Assembly (NCBI GenBank): GCA_002007465.1
Contig: LNAC01000039.1
Location: 1,180,997 to 1,244,996, forward strand
DNA from: Ailurus styani
Taxonomy: Eukaryota > Chordata > Mammalia > Carnivora > Ailuridae
Direction: 5' to 3'
DNA length: 64,000 nucleotides
Numbering within the stretch: position 1 is the stretch's first letter; the number at the start of each line of letters is the position of its first letter. A program made the position numbers and the translations under genes. Shown here one piece after another: positions 22,890 to 34,214 of this stretch. The notes under the pieces were generated by a model. It saw nothing but the letters and a program-made list of their open reading frames with translations. It was not told where the DNA came from and did not search any database.

Positions 22890-23430
22890 CTAGAATTCAT
22901 GGAAAGGGAGTTGCCATAGAGGAAGGAGTGGGACATCAAGGTTGGAGGCCAGGTGTGAAAGAGTACAGGCGTGAGGAAAATGGCCAAACAGGAAGACTAA
23001 CTGAAGGTCTCAGTCTGGGAGGAGTACTCACTCTGCCCCCACATTCCAGTCCGTTTTCCTATACCCAGACTGACAGCCAGCCAGCCACAAGTTATCACTA
23101 GGCCCCCACCCAAAACTGTAGGGTTCTTTGCTAAAGAAATTAAACGAACTCTCTGGAGAGAACTAGGAAAGCTAACATGAAGTTTCCTTCATTGTGATAT
23201 CTAGGGGACATATAGAGTAAAGCTCTCCACCCTTTCTAAGTAGACAAGCCCCTAAATTCACAGAACTGTCCAACTGCCTCCCTATAAAGCCCCTCTAACC
23301 TCAGCCTTCAACATGAATGGGCAGGGCACGTGAACAACTGAAGTGCAACCACAGGATAAAGAGAGCAAAATAATCTCTCAAAAAAACATATCAGAGGAAG
23401 GAGAAAATTCAAACAACAGGTGTGACTTTA
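22890..23430. other. No gene recognised
   Basis: Unassigned sequence between the Can-SINE and the old L1 piece. No open frame of note. Confidence 0.4.
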
Positions 23431-23439
23431 CATGAGTCA

Positions 23440-23765
23440 TTCAGTAAGAATTCTCAGATTTTTAACTTTTTATCAAAGTATAAAATATGTAGAGAAAAAT
23501 GAGGTTATCGGCATACAATTTAATGTAATATCAAAAAGGGAATACACCTGTTAACTACCACCTAGATTGCCCACATTTCTAAAAAATATATATATTACCA
23601 GAACCTCAGAAGCCCATTCCATCCTCTCTCTTCTCCATGAAGGAGCGTGACTGCCAACACCAGAGATCTGTTTAGTCTGTGTTTGAATTTTACATAACTG
23701 GAAGCAAGATGTATGTTTCTGGCTTCTCTCATTCCATACTATGTTCATGAGATTCATCCATGTGT
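23440..23765 (-). mobile_element. Ancient L1 3' region, antisense
   Basis: TTATCAAAGTATAAAATATG, GCATACAATTTAATG, ATATTACCAGAACCTCAGAA GCCC, TTTTACATAACTGGAAGCAA and TTCATGAGATTCATCCATGT follow an old L1 end in reverse (ACATACCATACAATTCACC, GAACCCCAGAAGCCCCC, ATATAAATGGAATC, GTGAGATTCATCCATG). Confidence 0.6.
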
Positions 23766-23769
23766 CTGT

Positions 23770-23990
23770 GAAAAAGACACATATGGTCCTGCCCTCATGG
23801 AGCTTACATTTGAGTGTGTAGAGATACCCAAAAACAAGCAAGTAAGCAAAACAACAACACATCTGTGAGACACAAAATAGTAGGGTTTTGTGATAGAGGG
23901 GAACAAGGTAGCTCCTTTAGACTGAGCAGAAAAGCCTCTCTGAGAAAGTGACCTTTAAGCTGCAATGTGACAAGAAAGAGCTAAATCATG
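23770..23990 (-). mobile_element. L2 LINE fragment, antisense
   Basis: GGTCCTGCCCTCATGGAGCT TACATTTGAG and AAAGCCTCTCTGAGAAAGTG ACCTTTAAGCTG are classic antisense L2 phrases (CCTGCCCTCATGGAGCTTAC, GGCCTCTCTGAGGAGGTGAC). Confidence 0.8.
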
Positions 23991-24022
23991 ATAAGGAAAG
24001 ATCCATAGAGAAGGAGTATTTA

Positions 24023-24092
24023 CCTCTCGCTCTCCCTCTCCTTCCCTCTTTCTCTTTCTCCTTCTTTTCTTCCCCTTTCTCCCTTTCTCTTG
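24023..24092. repeat. Pyrimidine-rich low complexity
   Basis: About 70 bp of C and T, mainly CTTTCTC and CCCTTTCTCC units. Confidence 0.85.
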
Positions 24093-24129
24093 TTCTACAC
24101 ACACAGACATAAGAAAAAGGCAGTCAAAA

Positions 24130-24650
24130 TAATAAAAATTGGGCAAGAGAAAAGTTATTGCACAAAAGAAGATATCTAATAAACACACCTGATATCTATA
24201 AATCCAATAAATACATAATGTCTGCTCAATGACATTAGTAATCAATAAAATGAGCAGTTTTAGCCACCAGAAAGGCTAAGAAAAACAACAACCAAAAAAA
24301 AAAAAACCAACAACAACAACAAAAACCCCACATGCCTGATTTTACAAAGAATTGGGAAGGATGTGAGAACAACTCTCATATGTTGATACAACATTTTCAG
24401 AACACCGTTTGCCCTTATCTTCTGAAGTTAAATTTAAACATAGCCTGTGACCCAGAAAGCTCATTTCTATTTATATATCCAACAAAAATTTGTCACAAGT
24501 GCACCAAAATATGTCTTAAAAAATGTTTATAGTAGCACGATTTGTAAAAGACAAAAAGTAGAAACAATCAAATTACCAGAAACAGAAAATGAATAAGCTG
24601 TGGTCTACTCACATGATGGAATACTAGACTGGTTAGAATGAATGAGCTAC
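24130..24650 (+). mobile_element. Ancient L1 ORF2 end, sense
   Basis: GCCACCAGAAAGGCTAAGAA, GGATGTGAGAACAACTCTCA TATGTTG, TGACCCAGAAAGCTCATTTC, ATGTTTATAGTAGCACGATT and TGGAATACTAGACTGGTTAG AATGAATGAGCTACTG match the L1 reverse-transcriptase C-terminal region in order. An A/CAA-rich run at 24285-24323 interrupts it. Decayed, with no usable frame. Confidence 0.75.
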
Positions 24651-24924
24651 TGCTGCCCATAGCTCAGCAAAAAAAGGCTACCTCCAAAATCCCCTGTTTG
24701 CTCTTCCTGGATATGGGCATTCAGCCTCCTGCCCTTAGCTGAATTGAGAGCCTCTGCCTCATACTCTGCCTCCTACTCCTCCTGGCTCTGGGTCATGGAG
24801 AAGCTACATTCTTCCCTTGCACAATGGTTAGCAGCTCCTAAGGCCTTCACGCTCTGATTCCTCTGTTTGCTGCCTGGTGACAACTTAATGTCGTTGTCAG
24901 GGGAGAGGAAACCGTCCAGGCTAG

Positions 24925-25020
24925 GACAGCCTGTGTCCTTCACCATTGTCCACTCAACACCTAACATAATGCCTGATGCTGAGAAGGAACTCGACAGATT
25001 ATTTGTTGAAAGAATGAATA
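24925..25020 (+). mobile_element. L2 LINE 3' terminus, sense
   Basis: CACCATTGTCCACTCAACAC CTAACATAATGCCTGATGCT, then ATTATTTGTTGAAAGAATGA ATA, the usual L2 terminus with a TTGAATGAATGA end. Confidence 0.7.
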
Positions 25021-25156
25021 TCCAATTATTATTGCCCTTGTAATCTATTGAAATCTAATTGCTCGAAGAAAGGCATTATTAGTATAAAGGGTTGAATTTA
25101 GTAGTCTTTCAGGTAGTCAGAATTGGCATTTTCCATGTTGTTTTGTTCAGTTTGTG

Positions 25157-25190
25157 CACATGCACACGCACACACACACACACACTCACA
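25157..25190. repeat. (CA)n microsatellite
   Basis: Interrupted CA repeat followed by a TTTATTTATTTATTTTTTTA stretch. Confidence 0.93.
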
Positions 25191-25879
25191 ATTTTATTTA
25201 TTTATTTTTTTACTCTCAGTTGTCTTTTCAAATTTAGACATGGGGTGGGTAGCTTGCTTTTCCTAGGCAAGGATGAATTAAATTTGGTTTTACTTGGTTT
25301 GCAGTTACAGAGGGAAGCTTCCCACAACTCAGTTTAGGAGGGTGGTCTCAGACCCTTAAACTCAGAAAGTTTAACAAAGGATTTGGAGAAATCCTTACTC
25401 CCATGGGACTTTCTTGTCTCCTAATTGTTACCCTTTCCTTTTTGTGTAAAGAAGACAAGGGACTAGACATACAGAGGATCAGAGTAAGTTCAAAGAAAGA
25501 AATAGACCAGGAAATCCTATTGTAGAATAGATTTAAATGAAAATGAGCTAATTAATAACTAAGTGATATGACTTGCTGGCCCCTTGGTTAGAAGGCAATT
25601 TGCCCATGGATAAAATTCTAACAATAATATCTAGCAGCTACTAGATATTAAAAATGTATTATATGCCAGGCAGTGGGTTAACCCTTACCTAGATAAAGGA
25701 AGGATAAATTTATTTTATCAGGATACTAGATGGAACCTGGAAGAATTCACTTCTTATTATATGGAATAGATAATCCAATTGTTGGTATGCTGGTATAAAC
25801 TAAATCAGAATGACTGGTTTCATCTTGTCCTCGCTAAAATGACTTTGTCATAAAATTGGCTGTTAGAAAGTCCTGAGAT

Positions 25880-25969
25880 TCTGAGCAATCTCAAGAGGTA
25901 CAAAGATGAATATAAGATTCAACACCTGCCTTTGAGTTGCTCACCACTATCCTGCATGGAAAAGACAAA
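25880..25969 (-). mobile_element. L2 LINE segment 1, antisense (split by MER2)
   Basis: GAGGTACAAAGATGAATATA AGATTCAACACCTGCCTTTG AGTTGCTCACCACTATC parallels the antisense L2 order (GATGAATAAGAC, CCCTGCCCTCAAGGAGCTCACAGTCTA). It continues on the far side of the MER2 copy. Confidence 0.6.
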
Positions 25970-25971
25970 TA

Positions 25972-26305
25972 CAGTTGATGCTTGAGCAACACAGGGGTTA
26001 GGGGTGCTGACCGCCCCACACACAGTCAAAAATCCATGTATAACCTTGACTCCTCTAAAACTTAACTACTAATAGCCTACTGCTAACCAGAAACCTTACT
26101 GATAGCACAAACGATTAACACATATTTTGTATGTTATATGTATTCTATTCTGTCTTCTTACAATCAAGTAAGCTAGAGAAAAGAAAATGTTCTTAAGAAA
26201 GTCATAAGGAAAATATACTTGCAGCACCATACTACATTTATCGAAATAAAAGAATCTGCTTATAGGTGGACCCAGGTGAAACCCATGTTGTTCAAGAGTC
26301 AACTG
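25972..26305. mobile_element. MER2-like Tigger1 nonautonomous DNA transposon
   Basis: CAGTTGATGCTTGAGCAACA at the left and TTGTTCAAGAGTCAACTG at the right are terminal inverted repeats. The left flank is TA (25970-25971); the right flank has mutated to TC. The interior agrees with the copy at 16206-16527 and keeps the GTAAGCTAGAGAAAAGAAAA segment lost there. Confidence 0.95.
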
Positions 26306-26714
26306 TCGATAAATTCAGTCCAGAATGCTAAGGACTGTAAAAGGAATAAGTTCAAAGCCTTGTGGGAACCTGGACTCATCCAAGAAAGTAATGTCTAAAC
26401 TGAGTTCTGAAGGAAAAATAGGAGTCTAGAAGGAAGCTCCTCCCAGGCAAAGGGGCCAGCACATGCCAAGAACTAGCTGTGGGAAATGGAATCCTGCATT
26501 AGGGGAACTGAAAGTAATTCAACATTGGCTAGAGCACAGAGTGTGTGTGGGTATAGCAAGACTTGAGGTTGAGAAGTAAACAGGGTCGAGACCATGAAAA
26601 ATTTGTAAGCCATGCTAAGCAGTTTGGAATGTATCCTGTGGACCATGGGGAGTCACTGAACAATTTAAAGCCAAGGAGTAATTGATCAGATTTGTGTTTA
26701 GAAAAATCACTTTT
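26306..26714 (-). mobile_element. L2 LINE segment 2, antisense
   Basis: TAAACTGAGTTCTGAAGGA, GGGCCAGCACATGCCAAGAA, ATTGGCTAGAGCACAGAGTG, TTTGTAAGCCATGCTAAGCA GTTTGGAATGTATCC and GATCAGATTTGTGTTTAGAA AAATCACTTTTGG follow the antisense L2 ORF2/3' order closely. Confidence 0.85.
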
Positions 26715-26902
26715 GGGGATGACTGGGTGGCTCAGTCGGCTGAGCGTCCAACACTTGTTTTCAGCTCAGGTCCTTATCTCAGGGTCATGGGACTGAGCCC
26801 CACATCAGGCTTTACAAGCACAGAGTCTGTTTGAGATGCTCTCTCTCTCCTTCTCCCTCTGTCCCTTCCCTTGTGCTCTTTCAAATAAATAACTCTTTAA
26901 AA
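26715..26902 (+). mobile_element. Can-SINE, older type, nested in L2
   Basis: Head GGGGATGACTGGGTGGCTCA GTCGGCTGAGCG, diverged body, tail AAATAAATAACTCTTT. AAAAATCACTTTT (26702-26714) and AAAAATCGCTTTT (26903-26915) are the target duplication with one mismatch, and L2 sequence resumes directly after. Confidence 0.95.
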
Positions 26903-27110
26903 AAAAATCGCTTTTGAAGGAGTAAGGCTGGGGATAAGGGTGGGTAGTGGTTGCAAAGAGACCATGCTAATGGTAATCATCTCACAAGCAAAATTAGAAG
27001 CAATGGGAATGAAGAAAATAAGAAAATGAAGCAGAGAGGGAAATGAGAGGAAATTAAAGATGACACCCAGGTTTCCAGAAAAGAACATTTGCACCTTGCA
27101 ATATATGCGC
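26903..27110 (-). mobile_element. L2 LINE segment 3, antisense
   Basis: Continuation after the Can-SINE: CGCTTTTGAAGGAGTAAGGC, GGTTGCAAAGAGACC and GATGACACCCAGGTTTCC (compare GATGACTCCCAGGTTTCT). L2-like sequence may extend further to about 27560, but I cannot place it firmly. Confidence 0.7.
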
Positions 27111-27119
27111 AGAGATGCT

Positions 27120-28790
27120 TCCAAATCAGTAAAGACACGTTCGTTTGTTTTTCGAGACTCTGAATTCCATTAATTACAATTATAGTGCTATTAATACCAT
27201 CAGAGGGCTTGACCATAGTTTAGAGGAATCTCTACGGGGGAGAGTTTCTTGTAGCGGGGGAATTTATGGGCTTCCTAGTTCATTTCGTCTAAGGAGAAAG
27301 AGGACTTGAAAGGAAGTTAACCAGAGGCACCAACTGATTACAGTCTAGAGGGAGGGCCAGGGAGAAGAAAATTAGATGTTGGTCAATCTGAAGACTAGAG
27401 CCTCCTGGCAAGGAAGTGGAGGGAAAATTGAAGAGAAGAACAGAATGATTAGTGTTAATGGGATGGCACTGAGTGAGACGTCGCAGATGGGTAGAGATTA
27501 CCAAGTGGATGTGAGTTCAGGGTAGAGCCAGATAGTCAGATTTGATAGGATGGGTTGCTTTGCTAGAAGAGGTGAGAAGAGGTGAGAAGAGGACAGAGTG
27601 GAAGCACGGACCCTCTAATTTACTAAATTGGCTCAGAAACATCTCAGGTGTGCTTATAGAGCTCTCCTGTCTCCTGTGGAAGCCAGCAGCCCTTATCCTA
27701 AGTGGGTGTTTTGTAGGCTGAGTGATGACTAGGACTAGGAATACTAAACTAATTCTGAGTCAGCTGAGAGGTTCAGAAGGGAGGTGTACTGAGGGAGAGC
27801 TCCCAGGAGCACGTGCACACGTGCACACATACACACACCACTGTTTATAAGCCTTCTGCCTTGAAGCCTTCTGTTTTCTTCTGGGAAGAGGGACTAGACT
27901 GGATGAAGCCATAAGCCTCCTTATGCCTAGAAGTGGTGCCCTGTGAGCTGAAGAAGTTCTCTAGCTGGGCTTTAGGAATCCCCTCAGGTCTGAAGAAGCA
28001 TTCTCACTCTATCCTCAAGTGCTCTACAAGAATTTTTTGATTTGGGGTTTCCACTTCAATAATACTTGTAAAAAATTAATATAAGCATATTCTGGATTAA
28101 CTTCATGACCTCCTGAATGGAGGTGCTATCTTTGTTTAGAGTTTAGAGTCATGGCAGGTTGTACTTTGTTGTCATGAACCAGTGAGAGGAAAAGGGAAGA
28201 AAACCGGGAAAAGTATGCCATAGAAGTGACTCTCCAGGTGGAGTACTACTAAGTTCTCCAGTAATGCTCGTGTGCCAAGGTAATACTATTGTACAGGAAG
28301 TAGCTAAATAGGTAATATTTCAAATGCTAAGGTAATGCTAAGGCAATCATGAAAAAAGAGCTTCATCCTACTTTAATAAATGACGTGACAAATTTATCTT
28401 GGCCAGAAATGGCCCTGGGGACACCGACAAGGCAAGCAGGAGAAAAAGTGAAGAACATGGCAAGGTGGCTGCTGGGCCCCAGCTAAAAGCCTCAGAGGCT
28501 GGAGTGAAGAGAAGGGAGGAAGCCAGAGTTCAGGATGGAGAAGGATGAGAGAAGAAGATGGTTGGGAAATCTTCAATACATAGAAAGAACATTGTCTTCA
28601 AGAAAGTCCCTCAGGAAGATAGGGCTTCAACTGATTTTTTTCTCCTGAGCTCTTCCTGGCATTCTTCATGGTTTTGGTGTGCTGTCCATTCCATAATTCC
28701 TAGCTTTGAGTTGCTTTTCTCACAATAAAGTAGTTATTAGTCAGGCCCTGCCTGTGTAATGAGAAAAAGCATAGACTTTAATGGCATTCC
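27120..28790. other. No gene recognised; possible further L2
   Basis: The first part (to about 27560) may be decayed antisense L2. A GTGCACACGTGCACACATAC run lies near 27813-27838. The rest is unassigned, with no coding signature. Confidence 0.4.
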
Positions 28791-28799
28791 CAGGACTAC

Positions 28800-28925
28800 A
28801 CTAAATTTATTCGTTTACTCAGCAAACACTTACTGAGTATCTGTTTTGTGCTGGCCACTAGGATACAGTAGAGAACACAAGTGGCTAGGTCCCTGCCCCC
28901 GAGTGGCTATCTACATTCTAGTGAT
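28800..28925 (-). mobile_element. L2 LINE 3' end, antisense
   Basis: GTTTACTCAGCAAACACTTA CTGAGTATCTGTTTTGTGCT GGCCACTAGGATACAGTAGA GAACACAAG, then CCCTGCCCCCGAGTGGC and ACATTCTAGTGA: the full antisense L2 terminus. Confidence 0.88.
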
Positions 28926-29094
28926 TTCATGAATGGTCAACACATGTTGGACCATGCTTAAGGTATAAAAGTTCCTTCCCCTCCTGACACTGCACTTACT
29001 TTTTCAAATAAAAATAGTAAAACATAAAAAAAAAAAAAGAAAAGGTAAAGCAGATGCCAAGGTACTCATTAAGTTGACTCTCTAGTACTTCTCT

Positions 29095-29252
29095 CTTCAA
29101 GTGTGGCTCATGTTCCAGCAGTAGGAGCAGCAGCAACTGGGAACTGCTCAGAAATGCAGAAGCCTGAGCACCTCAGACCTGCTGAATCAGAATCTGCATC
29201 CTGATTCCCAGATGGTCCACATGCCTATCAACACTTGAGAAGCATAGTTCTC
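29095..29252 (-). mobile_element. MER5A-like hAT-Charlie element, antisense
   Basis: CAAGTGTGGCTCATGTTCCA GCAG, CAACTGGGAACTGCTCAGAA ATGCAGAA, CCTCAGACCTGCTGAATCAG AATCT and ACACTTGAGAAGCATAG match MER5A read in reverse. Ends are eroded. Confidence 0.88.
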
Positions 29253-29810
29253 TTAAAAAATACTTTTTAAAGTATTTAACAGAATCGGCTGCCTTTTAGT
29301 CAGGTAGACAAATCTGCCAATGGTTTATATGTCTTCTTTAGAAACTATTATTTAGATTTGATCATGTTTTCTCTGGAAGAGCACTATTTCGACGGGTCTC
29401 AGGCTGGCCAAGAAGAGTGTGTCTGGTTAATAGTCTAAAAATAAATTCTCAAGTTCCCTTTATAACTTCTGCATTTCTCATAGTTAGTCTTTAACTTTTA
29501 CTTCCAAATGGCCTATCGAAGGGAAAAGTCTCCATTACTGTGACTTTTCTTAAAATTTTGCTTTCTGAATCTTTTAACCGTGGAACTCACATATTTAAAA
29601 TATGTATTAAGATTTTTTAAATGATAATCACAAATCTAATTGCCAGTAAAACTTCAGTTTAAATCTTTAAAAATTAAGACCATAGCTAACACAAGTTTTC
29701 TGCCAATCATAGCAAAGATACATATTCCTTATTATCAACTACGAACATAATCAAGGGAATTAATAAGAACTTTATGTAGATATATATTTATGTGCATTTG
29801 TGTGTGATGG

Positions 29811-29842
29811 CGGGGGGGGGGGGTATGGGGGGGGGTGCATGN
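29811..29842. repeat. G-homopolymer runs with ambiguous base
   Basis: G runs of about 12 and 10 separated by TAT, then an N at 29842. Likely hard to sequence, and the exact lengths should not be trusted. Confidence 0.9.
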
Positions 29843-30154
29843 GACTTTGTTGCCCAGCAGTGTTAAGTAAACTATTTCAGGACTCTCCCTGTTGCACATT
29901 CAAACAAGGACAATAACAATTGTTTGGAAAACACTTCATCAATTCTAATTCCTTCACTACTTCAATATCCCACTCTTCCGCCTCGGGGCTTCCCTTACTT
30001 GTCCAACTCAGGGCAAGGCCTTCCCTTCTCACTGGTTATCTCAATCTCCAATTACCCAGGTGTTTTTTATTTCCTTCTCTCCTGGACTTCTCTAACACTT
30101 GGCATCACACTTCTAACCAACACTTTAATACATTCAATCCTGTATTTTTGGTGC

Positions 30155-30255
30155 TAAAATTTTAAGCTCTAAAAGGCGGAACTTAAATTATAGATACAAG
30201 AAAATTCTGTGCGCATAATCGGTGTCTAGTAAATACTCACTAATTGATGGGTCAA
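30155..30255 (+). mobile_element. L2 LINE 3' end, sense (weak)
   Basis: TTTTAAGCTCTAAAAGGCGG AACTT and TCGGTGTCTAGTAAATACTC ACTAATTGATGGG resemble the L2 end (TGTAAGCTCCTTGAGGGCAG, GTGCTCAATAAATATTTGTTGAATGAATG). CT-rich sequence upstream from about 29925 may belong to it. Confidence 0.45.
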
Positions 30256-30874
30256 TTACATAAAACTCATATCAAATGAATGAGGATAAGAAGTCTTCAT
30301 GTTACTTAATTAAAAAGAAGATGAAAATGATTAGAATTAAAAAGATTCACAATGGACACCTGGCCTAAGGTTAAGACATTTAGGGGTTTCACGGTATTTG
30401 GTTACACTTTTTTTTGTTCAGTTTCCCCTTAAAATTAGCTTAAGAACTTAACAATTTAGGAAAGGTTCTTTTCAAAGTGTACCCACAAATCTTGTCAGTA
30501 TTAGTAACAACCTTATGAGCACAAACAAATGGGAGCTATAAATAAAAGGAACATAGTCTAATAAGAATTCACAGGCACATGACATACGAAGACATAAGAA
30601 GCTATATCTAAGAAGACATAGCTCAACTTGAAACTTTGTCTACACATGACTCTATGGTCAGCCTCGAAAAACCCGTAATTAATTTTTAAAATTTCCCATC
30701 CTCTGTTGTCTTTTTGATAGTTTATGCATCTTACGTGAAACCTTCAAGATCTGCTGAAGTCCCATCCTCCATCCAACTGCACTTAAACTGAGATTTTAAA
30801 GTACCTTATTTTTTCTCAAAAATGCTCCATGTTTAATGTCTTCTCTCACCAACTGGATTTTAAAAATTTTTTGA

Positions 30875-31079
30875 GGGGTACCTGGGTGGCTCAGTTGGTT
30901 GAGCATCTGCCTTTGGCTCAGGTCATTATCCTGGGGTCCTGGGACGGAGCCCCATGTTGGGCTCCCTGCTCAGCGAGGAGCCTGCTTCTCCCTCTCCCCC
31001 TGCTGCCCCCCCCCCGCTTGTGCTCACTTTCTTTCTCTCTTGCTCTCTCTCTCTCAAATAAATAAAATTTAAAAAAAAA
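30875..31079 (+). mobile_element. Can-SINE, older type, with C-run
   Basis: Head GGGGTACCTGGGTGGCTCAG TTGGTTGAGCATCTGCC, body with a CCCCCCCCCCC run, GCTTGTGCTC, then CAAATAAATAAAATTT and an A-run. The CTTGTGCTC body variant differs from the young CTACTTGTGATC type. Confidence 0.96.
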
Positions 31080-31089
31080 TTGTTTAAAT

Positions 31090-32290
31090 AAAAAACTTTT
31101 GATACAGGCACATTGGCACACAAGAAAAATGCACTAATCAGAATAATTCTGGATATAAAGGGGCTAAAGACACATGATTATTTGCTCAATTATAATAGGA
31201 CAGAAAGTTTTAGGAGTGAATTCACAAGTCACAACAAAAGTGGAAGATTGGGAAATGTTGGATAAGAATAATAAATTATTTGTATCTCAGATGAAATTAG
31301 CATCAACTTAAGATGTATGTGCTTGAACATATCATCTCCTATGTTGAAGCATCAACTCTAAGGAGAAGGCTGATGATTTCCACTGGGAGAACAGACCCAG
31401 AGAGTCTGAAAAATTCCACGCAGAGTTATAACCTTCCAAAATCAAATGCCAAATCCTTTAACATTGGCCAGTCCTCATAAACCATAAAACAGCCACCAGT
31501 CTATCAAACATGGTGGAAGAATTTTTAAAGTTCCTGGAATAAATGTCATTCTGAGTGTATTTTTTTTTTCTTGTCCTGTGGGAAAACAGCACAAGACTCG
31601 ATTTTATTAGAAAAGTGTAACATTCCAAATTGCATCACAGTCAACTCATCCCAGTACTCAGACACAGTCCCATGCACCTCACCCCACTACCTCCACTCCC
31701 CAGTTCCCAGTGACAGAGAAAAAAAAAAAAAAAGAACTTCACCCAAGTTGTACTGACGTCAATGGGTGTTTGCGTGCAAAGACAGTCTTGTGGATGGACT
31801 GAAGACAGCGGTGTTGTAACTTTTCTCAAGGCCCCAGTTATTCAAAGAAACCTCACTTCTAAAGGGAAGTATCAGAAAATCCAGAATTCTATTTCAAGGA
31901 AAAAGCAAGTAAATCTTAAAATAACTAAAGGTGTTTCAAAGTATGTTCTTAAACTGAAAGTTTACATTCATGTCTTGACAATGTCCCAAACCTCATGGTA
32001 AGAGAAGACAGTAATCACACCTCCTTAGGGAGAAAAACAAAAAAAACAAAACATAAATAAGAACAGAATCACAAGGATCCACAAGTCCTTATACTTGGGA
32101 CATTTTGTTTGTTTCTTCAACATTTCACGTATGTCAGATCCCACCTACTAATCAGAAAATTAGTGCTAGACATTCAGATTATCTACAAAGAACCACTTGC
32201 TCAAAATAATCAGTAATTATTAAGAAATGAAATGTCACATGTTACACTTTGTATTACATGTTGGTAGATGGCAAATTTCTAAAAAAACTA
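31090..32290. other. No gene recognised; T- and A-runs only
   Basis: A T-run (31560-31570) and an A-run (31720-31734) bracket about 150 bp, but no target duplication or familiar sequence identifies it as an inserted element. Otherwise unassigned. Confidence 0.4.
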
Positions 32291-32304
32291 AATTGAAGAG
32301 AGAC

Positions 32305-32516
32305 TTTTTTTTTTTAAGATTTTTGTTTGAGAGAGAGCACTACGAGCTGGGAGCAGGAGGGAGGAGAGAAGGGGTGAGGAAGAGGAACAAGCAGACTCCC
32401 TGCTGAGCAGGGAACCTGAACTGGGCTGGATCTCAGGACCCTGAAATCATGGCCTGAGCTGAAGACAGATGCTTAACTGACTGAGCCACCCAGGCGCAAC
32501 CCCCTCCCCAACCACC
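32305..32516 (-). mobile_element. Can-SINE, older type, with 5' extension
   Basis: Minus strand: GCGCCTGGGTGGCTCAGTCA, AGTTAAGCATCTGTCTTCAG and a T-run (A-tail) at the low end. Target duplication GAAGAGAGA at 32295-32303 and 32517-32525 encloses about 19 extra GGTTGGGGAGGGGG-type bases upstream of the normal SINE start. Confidence 0.93.
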
Positions 32517-32848
32517 GAAGAGAGAGCTTCTTGCTCTCAAACATTTACAACCTACTAAGAGGGATAGATATACATTCTGCCTTCTTGTTAACAAGTGTTT
32601 AAATACAGGTTTGATATGTAGTATGCAATAATTGAGTAAAGCTTTAAACATCAGTTGATCAATAAAGACAATGAAGGTCGCAGCCACTCAAGTGCATTCT
32701 AAGTAGTATGAGCAGAGGTTGGGGGGGAGGGTCTGGGGGCACGGGTGAGTTGTCCCCAAAGAAACATTTGGCCAGTCCTTAAGACTATATTTTCTGCACT
32801 GTACCCCTTGCAGACAGCAGACTGGGAAAACATCTCTGTGACTTGGAA

Positions 32849-32895
32849 CTGTCTCAAACTAGAAGTTCAAAGCTGTCTCAACTAGAAGTTCAAAA
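32849..32895. repeat. Tandem duplication of 23-24 bp
   Basis: CTGTCTCAAACTAGAAGTTC AAAG (32849-32872) is followed at once by CTGTCTCAACTAGAAGTTCA AAA (32873-32895). They differ by one A and the last base. Confidence 0.93.
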
Positions 32896-33599
32896 TAAGA
32901 GCATACTTCTTTTTCAATTTCTATATGAAAAGGAATCCTTTCATTCCAGGAAAGACAGTGTTACAATGAATCCCAACACTGTTGCTCTGTCACACATTCA
33001 TGGTTGTTGAAACAACCTTCAGATAGAAAATGCTGTCTAATTGTCAGGTAGCTTGTTCTTCTGAGTCTTTTTTAGTTGCAGGGGTACAGGTCAGCTGACA
33101 TGTTATTTCAATTCATTTCACTTCCATAAACCATGCGTAAAAATCTGCTCTCAAGACTGAAGTGATACAAAAACACACGAAGACAGAGTCTCCACCCCCA
33201 TCTCGCCAGTGAACTCACTCCTACCTACAACAAGGCGCGTGCTCCCCAGCAGCAGGGACACAAACCCAGCCAGTCTGGTTATCTTAGCTCTCTACTGCTT
33301 GCTTTTTTCCCCTGTAAAAATGTCATTAGAAGGGGCTGTGGATAAGGGGGAAGGCTCTGACTGTGTGGGATCAGGGGATTTCAGGGAAATTTTTTAAATG
33401 GTTTTTAAAATGCCATTAGACGAGCTAAGGGTTTTATTCAACCTGTGAATTTTACCACTTTTGTCTTAAAGGATTAACCCCCTGCTGTATAGGTATTACC
33501 TTTTCTCTGAACCCTTGAGAGCATTTTACCCAGAATTCTCACAGGACAATCCCGTTTTCTGCCCTCTCAGGTGAGTGGCTGTCTGCCTGCTGTCTATCT

Positions 33600-33740
33600 C
33601 CTCTGACAGATTGAGAGCTGCGTGAGGGCAGGGACACTGGGTGTTCCTCATCATCATAGCCCTGGAGCTCAGCACAGTGCCTGGAACTGAGGACGTGCTC
33701 AAAGCGTCTGGCAAAGTGAATGAATGAATCAAAGGAGAAT
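33600..33740 (+). mobile_element. L2 LINE 3' end, sense
   Basis: GATTGAGAGCTGCGTGAGGG CAGGGACACTGG, AGCCCTGGAGCTCAGCACAG TGCCTGGAACTGAGG, ACGTGCTCAAAGCG and GTGAATGAATGAATC give the full L2 terminus in order. Confidence 0.9.
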
Positions 33741-34214
33741 GTACCATAGAGCCACCGTTCTAGACTCTGCACTCTCTGAGGTAGGGTGCGTATCTAAAGA
33801 TTCTCTGTAACCTGCAAAATACACAACGGGGATCCAATAAATGTGTCTTACAGCAATGAATCAAATCACAGCATCTTAGAGTTAGTGTGACCACATGCAG
33901 ATAGTCTTTCTACAGCTTCCTATATGCATGGTCATTCAGCCTCTCCTGGGTACTTCCAGCAACAGGGGCTCAGTACTTCCACTACAATTTCTACCCTGGG
34001 GTTAGAATGACAAATGAAAAAGAATTAGTTGTCTCTTGATCTGAGTATGGTGCTGTTCAAGTAAATTAAAACATTTTCTGTCCTTCCCCAAAGATGTCAT
34101 TTTCTAGCAGAGTATCAGGGCTGAACCCAAACTGATAAGCACACCCCCACACCACCCTCCCTGTTTCCACTTTCTTGAGTGGACAACCTGAGACAGGGTC
34201 CTTCACGACATGGT

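Noticed and set aside
31560..31734. Inserted element between a T-run and an A-run
   Set aside because: No target duplication and no familiar sequence; two homopolymers alone are not evidence.
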